64,000 nt of DNA from Branchiostoma belcheri (Eukaryota > Chordata > Leptocardii > Amphioxiformes > Branchiostomatidae). Within the stretch, counting starts at the first letter, position 1. Each line of letters starts with the position of its first letter. The stretch is from NCBI RefSeq assembly GCF_001625305.1, contig NW_017803379.1, positions 1,045,601-1,109,600 of the forward strand. The letters run 5' to 3'. Made by a program: the position numbers and the translations under genes. This document shows positions 58,901 through 64,000 of this stretch, in pieces. Under the pieces are notes generated by a model. The model made no database searches, had not been told where the DNA came from, and saw nothing but the letters and a program-made list of their open reading frames with translations.

Positions 58901-59720
58901 TTGAACACATTGTAAGAGTTTAGCGTTGTTAGAAACCGACAGAGAAGAGGAACCTCTAAGCAGTAATTGTACTAGGAGATTATCGGGAAGGTTTTGGATG
59001 TTGATGGCAAATCCTACAAGTTTGGTTAAATTGCTGAAGAGGGAGACACGATATTGAGTAAACTTTGGGCAGTGCAGAAGATAATGATGAATACTTTCAC
59101 AGGGGTGGCCACAAGTACAAGCAGAACTAGATACCAGGTTTCGAGAGTACAGATTAGAGTTTAGACTATGAGTACCAAGTCGAAAACGAGTGAGAAGAGC
59201 GCAGGTGTATCGGGGACCTATACTGAAGTATGAAACAGGGACAGGGCGCACAGATTCTACACTTGGTAGTATTGTAATATTACACTTACAGTGTATCATT
59301 TGTTCACATTCACATCTGTTCGCACATCTACCTACAGGAAAAAGGAGCCAATCCGAGACCGAATCGTCCGTGTCGGTTGCCAACACGTCACCGCTTGCCA
59401 CCGTGCACACCCCTGACGCTACCGTCCCAGCAACTGTAGACGGTGAAATGACCGTTAGATTTTCAAAATTCAGCCTCGACAGCGTTCCCGAAATGCCATC
59501 CAATGAGGAGGAAGACTGGGACTTCGGGTACGGAATATCGGACATCTGCGGACATCTGACGATCAGCTGTGGTAAGCGCTTAGTGACCACCATACACGAA
59601 CACAGTGTGCTGGCTCCGGACAAGGTGTCCGTCAAGTCCGAGCAAAAGAGTGACGAAATCTCCGAGGACTATCAGGAAACAACTTGTACAGATACACATG
59701 CAGAAACAATAGAACTATAA
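46846..59720 (+). CDS. RXFP1-like: Relaxin receptor-like LGR (type C), paralogue 2
   Basis: Eighteen coding exons: 46846-46912, 50129-50290, 50857-50937, 51082-51193, 51619-51690, 52351-52422, 53641-53712, 54000-54071, 54355-54429, 54615-54686, 55285-55356, 55495-55566, 55770-55841, 56056-56127, 56525-56754, 56974-57597, 57805-57981, 59338-59720. They total 2559 nt, 852 aa, all GT-AG with agreeing phases. Order: signal peptide, LDLa (41-76), GDVGGWGHNF linker (77-86), LRR N-cap, ten LRRs (141-381) matching vertebrate RXFP1 one for one, hinge, seven helices, 127-codon final exon. The predicted role is a peptide-hormone GPCR at the cell surface (inference from family). Acidic clamp pairs are present: Glu-Leu-Asp at 54616-54624 and Asp-Leu-Asp across 55352-55354 and 55496-55498. 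The C-terminus is TIEL. Its last intron holds a LINE fragment and a possible alternative exon. Confidence 0.93.
48190..48480 (+). repeat. Probable LINE 3' end
   Basis: Intron 1 of RXFP-like gene 2 contains AT-rich Ttattattact-type sequence, then gggccccgttgaaaagcagtgccatcactgaattgggttaccctgta, then aaataaataaaatgaataaa. A body ending in gggttaccctgtata plus an A-rich tail is typical of CR1-like 3'UTRs in this kind of genome (recalled, not searched). No coding part is present. Confidence 0.45.
50129..50290 (+). CDS. RXFP-like 2 exon 2: LDLa module
   Basis: 162-nt phase 1-1 exon with six Cys: CPLGEFRC, GNSSVC, LEQSKQC, NDKEDC, ENGEDEKHC. It starts with a longer linker containing the glycosylation sequon NET. 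The calcium-site residues are Asp, Asn/Glu, Asp, Glu. Confidence 0.92.
50857..50937 (+). CDS. RXFP-like 2 exon 3: linker
   Basis: 81-nt phase 1-1 exon, GDVGGWGHNFDKTVQ to PPRPDVC. It carries both the GDxxGWxxxF motif and the terminal Cys for the LRR N-cap. In paralogue 1 these two features are split between two exons. Confidence 0.88.
51082..51193 (+). CDS. RXFP-like 2 exon 4: LRR N-cap
   Basis: 112-nt exon with CNCTHETRVYCDGKGL and TVPTDIPINTTKL, equivalent in length and phase to 19891-20002. Confidence 0.9.
51619..56127 (+). CDS. RXFP-like 2 exons 5-14: ten LRR exons
   Basis: Ten phase 2-2 exons, nine of 72 nt and one of 75 nt (54355-54429), each one LRR: for example ERNNIQVIQRNAFKGL, DNNRITTLRHQTFIGL, RQNRISQLRGEVVCEDM, DQNKIERLYPEMFAGC, SWNQISEFPDAAF. 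The Cys-bearing units line up with the human units containing CQHM and SCSN. No counterpart to the third LRR of paralogue 1 was found in the long intron 52423-53640. A tcttcag acceptor near 51806 opens a degenerate frame with no donor and is not an exon. Confidence 0.92.
56525..56754 (+). CDS. RXFP-like 2 exon 15: hinge and TM1
   Basis: 230 nt, the same length and phases as its paralogue. YFSQFRYCGFAPHVRICKPN and TDGISSFENLLA, then TM1 MAVWVVAILICLGNTSVMIG. It is closer to human RXFP1 here (APHVR, CKPNTDGISS) than paralogue 1 is. Confidence 0.92.
56974..57597 (+). CDS. RXFP-like 2 exon 16: TM2-TM6
   Basis: 624-nt phase 1-1 exon. TM2 [13 protein letters not shown], Cys in SYSCHITGF, TM3 end [27 protein letters not shown] in loop 2, TM5 AFVFLGINFTSLTIILCAY, TM6 [20 protein letters not shown]. 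It shares fully identical DNA blocks with paralogue 1 at 57135-57178 and 57507-57561. Confidence 0.93.
57805..57981 (+). CDS. RXFP-like 2 exon 17: TM7
   Basis: 177-nt exon. [29 protein letters not shown] is encoded by 92 nt identical to 27753-27844, after which similarity falls sharply. Confidence 0.92.
58331..58545 (+). other. Possible alternative terminal or cassette exon
   Basis: Acceptor ttgcctgtag is followed, in the phase left by exon 17, by an open frame to TAG at 58543-58545. It encodes SAITGTTGLPLKHTRYHR and then a hydrophobic stretch WLLFTICLLSFVLLCSVCVY before SKVRRNC. Alternatively a donor-like g|gtacag at 58387/58388 would make a 57-nt phase 1-1 cassette. Paralogue 1 has nothing similar at this place, so it may be chance. 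Confidence 0.25.
58600..59285 (-). mobile_element. 5'-truncated LINE, reverse transcriptase C-terminal end
   Basis: On the minus strand the frame ending at TAA 58868-58870 reads CALLTRFRLGTHSLNSNLYS, then SACTCGHPCESIHHYLLHCP and FIKETERFE. The RFRLGTH and C-x-C-x(3)-C...HYLLHCP pattern is the C-terminal segment after the reverse transcriptase domain of CR1/Jockey-type LINEs. About 270 bp of 3' tail follows toward 58600. It is antisense in the last intron of RXFP-like gene 2; its open frame runs by chance into antisense of the final receptor exon. Confidence 0.7.
59338..59720 (+). CDS. RXFP-like 2 exon 18: cytoplasmic tail and stop
   Basis: 383 nt from acceptor catctacctacag to TAA at 59718-59720. 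KRSQSETESSVSVANTSP, then FSLDSVPEMPSNEEEDWDFG and an acidic, Ser/Thr-rich end finishing HAETIEL. The LDSVPE motif matches the last exon of paralogue 1. The Ile-x-Leu end could be a class II PDZ ligand, which is speculative. Confidence 0.87.
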
Positions 59721-62700
59721 GAAGTATCAAATACGTTTAGATCATCTCGTTTTACTTGATTTCAAAGAAATCTGTAACATTTTGTCGTACAGTATTTACC
59801 CGTATTCAGTGTATTGTGTACACAAGGACGTGTATCATTATATCGTTGGTGTACTGTTCTGATAGAATATACATGTAACCAGAGGCGTATACAGCGAAAA
59901 TAACCATGCATGATAACGGGCGGCAGTAACAATACATATATACAAAGAATCTGCTGGTATGTGGATTTTGGTGTTCAACTTACCAAGGTCGAAGAGATTG
60001 ATATCAATCGCATGCAACTGATACTTGAATAAATGAGTGCTGTAAATATAGCACACGTGTTCAGACGAAATCCCCTTTCTTCAATATCTATAGATCAAGC
60101 AAAGCTTGATTGGTAGAAATATTGCATTTTAGATTTTCTAAGTCATTACTATTTTATGTCTGTATGCAGTTTCGTGCTGTGATTAAGTTCAGGTCTCTTT
60201 TTCTTTTTAATCACTATTGAGTTGCAATCACAAAATGCCAGAAATCCGCTACGTATCATTTGAAAAGAACGCCACAGGAAATTGCTTGTCATAAATCCCA
60301 CTTTGCGTCTCCTTCGATGTGTGCTCACGGAATAAATGGCTTGAGGTGAACTAGCGTTATCAACAGTGATAGCAAAAATGAAAAGAAAACATCCTTTACA
60401 GCCGTAGGCACTTTATGGTCAATCGAGCATCAGCGCAATCGCATCATATGTACCCGTGGGTGTTTTTACAATTAAACACTCACTTTCCACCCATTAGGTA
60501 TCTGACTGCACTGATGAGTGCATCACGGAATACTGCCAAAGGAAAGTCGTGTGGATATCAAGACAAGAAACGCTATAAAATATGATGAAAGGCAGCTGTG
60601 TGTTTGATGACTGCGATATTTTGAAAGATTGCACGCGGGTGAAACACTGAGAATCACCGCATCCCATTTCCACTAATGAAATGCAATTTTCTGCTGAGGT
60701 CAGCCCTTATGAGCACCAGCAGCAAAATTGCACAATTTTTCGAGACGTTGAACACCATGGTTCATACCGGCTCCCGCTGGAGGAATTGGTGGGCTTCGCT
60801 TGAGTCGAATTAAAACGATCAGTCACAAGGGAATTGCAATGGGCTGGTGTGAAGTTCAGATGAGGATAGTACATACACTTTATATATTTTGTATTCAGTA
60901 CGAAACAGTTCCGATTAAAATATGACTGTAGTGGTATCACACATAACTGTTTCATCTACTTAAATCACATGAGGTCTTTGCACTGGCAGTTGTTTGTCTA
61001 TGTCAAATTTCCAGGTAATATGTTTGACTTTAAAGCCACTGCATGTCCATCCTTACGTCAGAAATGGAAAACGCAACAACACAACACTATGATAATTGAT
61101 GAGGCGTTTCAAAAGTTATTTAAAGTGACCTTTAAAAGCTTAGTCCAATCAATAGCTAAAAGCTAAAGAGGTACGAGGATCGTAAAGATATTGAAACGTC
61201 GATTTCACGTCATGACTCATCAACTTTGATGCCGGAAAACATCAGAACTACAAAGAGCGAAGTATCACAGTAGAGTGATTAAGTGTCCAGAACCGTCCAT
61301 GCACTACACCTTTCAGTACGATATGCCACGTTTAGAACTGCAAGCTATGTCCAGCCTTGATATATGGCGGCTAACCATGCATCGTGTAATATGTCGCAGG
61401 GCAAAAGGTGGCATCCATTGAATCGGCCCAAAGATGAAAGGCTGCATACATGTACTTGGCTATTGCTATAAAACTATATCTTCTTCAAAAGGGCAAGGCT
61501 TGCTGTCTTTTGAGCTGAGTGTATCATGTTAACACTGTTACAACGTTTGGCCATTTCCATGATGGTGAATGTTTTGATAGAATTCAACATTCAAGATTGA
61601 TTAGTAATACGTTTTCTGTGTGCAAAACGTCCCCCGTCCCGCCTCCACTGAGACTTGCCGTGGCGCCTGAGCGGGGATGAGAGAGGCACAAGTGAATGTC
61701 ACAAAATCGTTAAATCCTGTCAGCAAACCAAGCACGACGAGACAAATACCTATCCTAAAACGCTTAGACGTGCAACTCAATATAAGCCTCGGAGTGCACA
61801 ATTCATTTGTTATTGCCAGCTTTGCCATGGCTTCTACCGTAAGAGGCTTCTAGACTGTACAGTTCTTTGATCAGAAATAATTGACTTGTTTTGAGTCCAA
61901 TTCCAAGGGTCGCTTAACTCCGAAGGACGTGTGACCCTGGGATGGCAACTGCAGCTTATGCAAGGCTTATATAAACCTGAGCTATGACTTAAGTTTCAAG
62001 TAGTTCTTCTCCCCGGAGACAGTATACAAAAGTTAGAAGAAAGTTGAATTTCTACGTGAAGGGCGTACTCAACAACGTAGTGCCGCTTACTCGTTATCTG
62101 GAACGTCCCCTCTTTAGAACGTTTATGGTGTGAAATTTTGTCAACGCAAGTTTGTTGATTTCACACAACTGAGTCCAACCAGTCTTTATGAATAATGAAA
62201 CAAATTCATTACTATAAACAAAACTTTACATCAGCAGCTTCTAGGATTTACTGAGGTCTTCGCAAAGTCAGCAGTCATTTGCCAGGGCTGTCACCCCATT
62301 TTAGACATCGGGCCGTTGTAACATATTGATTTTCCTCCATAGTAGATTGGATCACATTTCAGAGTTGAAAATGTATAAATTGCATATTTTTCACACTTCT
62401 AACTTCAGGTTCCAGATAGGGTGTTCACTCGCCTGGTCTAGTCTATTACTTTAGTCGCTTCAAGTCTGGGTTCCAGAGGTATGGCACAGCGTACGTGTAA
62501 AGCCCCCATAAATTTAAAGGAAAGTTTGTTCATAAACGAATAATGGACCCACGATCATTTGTATGTCTTACTGTAAGGCTATTAGCCACATTTGCGACCT
62601 CCCCCGGGTCGACTCGTAAAGGGTAAGCCGTTACAACCGGTACTAAATGTCGACGAACGCATGATGAAATTATTATTTTTTTCTTTACAGTTGAAACCAT

Positions 62701-64000
62701 TACTATGATGAAGGCTAACAGCTGGCTTTATTATTAACCATTACGTGTTTACGTACTAGGTATTTGATCACAAATGACTTGTAAACTGTGCGTTACGACT
62801 GCCAATAACGTTTACCTGATGTCATGTAGGAGCCTATTCATAACTTTTACAAGGCGGGAATACAATCAGACATAAAACATGCCATTTACGACACTAAAAT
62901 GTAGGCGGCACTTCATAAATGTGACTCAGTTATTATCTGATGGCAATCATCGTGACAGTTTCCTGTTAGTTCGTGTAAAAAACAGGAAAAGGATGGTGTA
63001 AAAAAACAGGAAAAGAATGGTGTTTAAGAAAACATCCTGTGGTTCTTACGTCAGAAAGCTTATCGCTGATGAACAGGTGCACGGCCTGCATCCAAAGCTA
63101 TCGTAAACATGCCAAAAACGGAATAAATTTGCCAACTATAAACCTAAAAACTTCATTGAAGACGCAGAAGCCTGGATGACCGATGCTGTTCACAAGCCGG
63201 CATGACTGATCCAGCTCACGTTCTCCCAGCGGTAGCAGCTGGACAAATGGTCCTGCCGAAAACACTTAGGCAGAAAACACGTCATTCTTCGTCATGGACG
63301 GAGAAACGTTGACTCTCGGGTCTCAGTAATGTTAAGACGTATATGTGCACTTCCCTCTTGATTAAAGCTACAAGAAATCATCTGCTAGTCTGCAGGTAAT
63401 GGTCTCCTATTATCTTACAGAAATACACAGATGAAATGTTTTGCAGTATGCCCTTTGCTCTGCTTCTACGTATTCCACGTTTATGAGATGTAGTTATATC
63501 TGTGATGATAAAGAGTTGTTAAAATGTAATTTAGCTTGTTTTTTTCCGGATGTGAAATAAAATTACTACATCAATTCATATGATGGCTTCTACTCAAAGT
63601 GGTGGCCAGTGCATACGCCAGTAGTGATTAGTATATTGGTGCGTGGTTCAGTTGAATAAGGACACTAAGTGAAAAGATTAGTATCTGCTTCTATATATAT
63701 ATTGAAAACGCTGCTATGCATGAAAGATTTATGGCTTATGAAGTAATAAGAAATTTGCTTTTCCAAATGTTTTAAACGGTACACCGCACATGTATCTTTC
63801 ATGGATAAAACTAAATCCAAATTGTTGTACTCATATGGCACTATGTACTAATATACCGATTATTATTATTATTAGTAGTAGGCATTTAGTACTAATATAC
63901 CAATTACAACATGATATATCGTCATCAGAGGTGAAGAGAACAATACAGGATGAGTAAATTGCAAGATAAGTAAATAATAATGGCATGAAATGTATGTACG
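59721..64000. other. 3' flank, no gene recognised
   Basis: AATAAA at 60028-60033, 308 bp past the stop of RXFP-like gene 2, is a candidate polyadenylation signal. Beyond that, no open frame, repeat family or RNA gene could be supported apart from a short TTA/TTATTA run near 63861-63878. Confidence 0.5.

Overview
The window looks like genomic DNA of a marine invertebrate deuterostome, most probably a cephalochordate (amphioxus, Branchiostoma). The reasons are intron-dense genes for vertebrate-like relaxin receptors, an OTU-domain protein, Penelope-like, LINE and tRNA-SINE debris, and about 45% GC with a polymorphic look. The species is inferred; no mitochondrial, rRNA or protein-coding tRNA marker is present to fix it. 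No prokaryotic feature or CRISPR was seen.

Layout. (1) 950-6532, minus strand: a six-exon gene for an unrecognised 470-aa protein. It has eighteen tandem 9-residue repeats and two copies of a short amphipathic helix. Its first coding exon is split by a 2.46-kb composite element: two almost identical 659/660-bp piggyBac-like MITEs around 1.1 kb of cargo, with an outer CTAA target duplication. Removing the element and one CTAA restores an exactly in-frame 105-nt exon. (2) 6533-7958: a divergent promoter region with several TGACGTCA palindromes and a GC-rich foldback. (3) 7959-9625, plus: a two-exon OTU-like gene whose catalytic Cys position is Asn. (4) 9626-16057: no gene, but an assembly gap flanked by a false-looking 497-bp duplication, and a CA microsatellite. 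(5) 16134-28605, plus: RXFP-like gene 1 (20 coding exons, 833 aa). (6) 28606-46788: gene desert with a tRNA-SINE. (7) 46846-59720, plus: RXFP-like gene 2 (18 coding exons, 852 aa). (8) 59721-64000: nothing recognised.

The two receptor genes are tandem paralogues of type C leucine-rich-repeat GPCRs: signal peptide, one LDLa module, linker, LRR N-cap, LRRs on 72-nt phase-2 exons, hinge, seven-helix domain and Ser/Thr-rich tail. Both models close in frame at every junction. Both keep the GDxxGWxxxF linker motif and the acidic pairs on the LRRs that in vertebrate RXFP1 engage relaxin, so binding of a relaxin-type peptide is a reasonable inference. Gene 1 has one more LRR than gene 2. Its linker exon is duplicated, with the two functions of that exon divided between the copies.

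The most unusual structures are: the composite MITE insertion that breaks a coding exon; a Penelope-like insertion in intron 2 of RXFP gene 1 that carries a 38-nt perfect copy of that gene's own LDLa exon between long inverted arms; the complementary duplicated linker exons; and blocks of complete nucleotide identity, with sharp edges, between the two receptors' 7TM exons (probable gene conversion).
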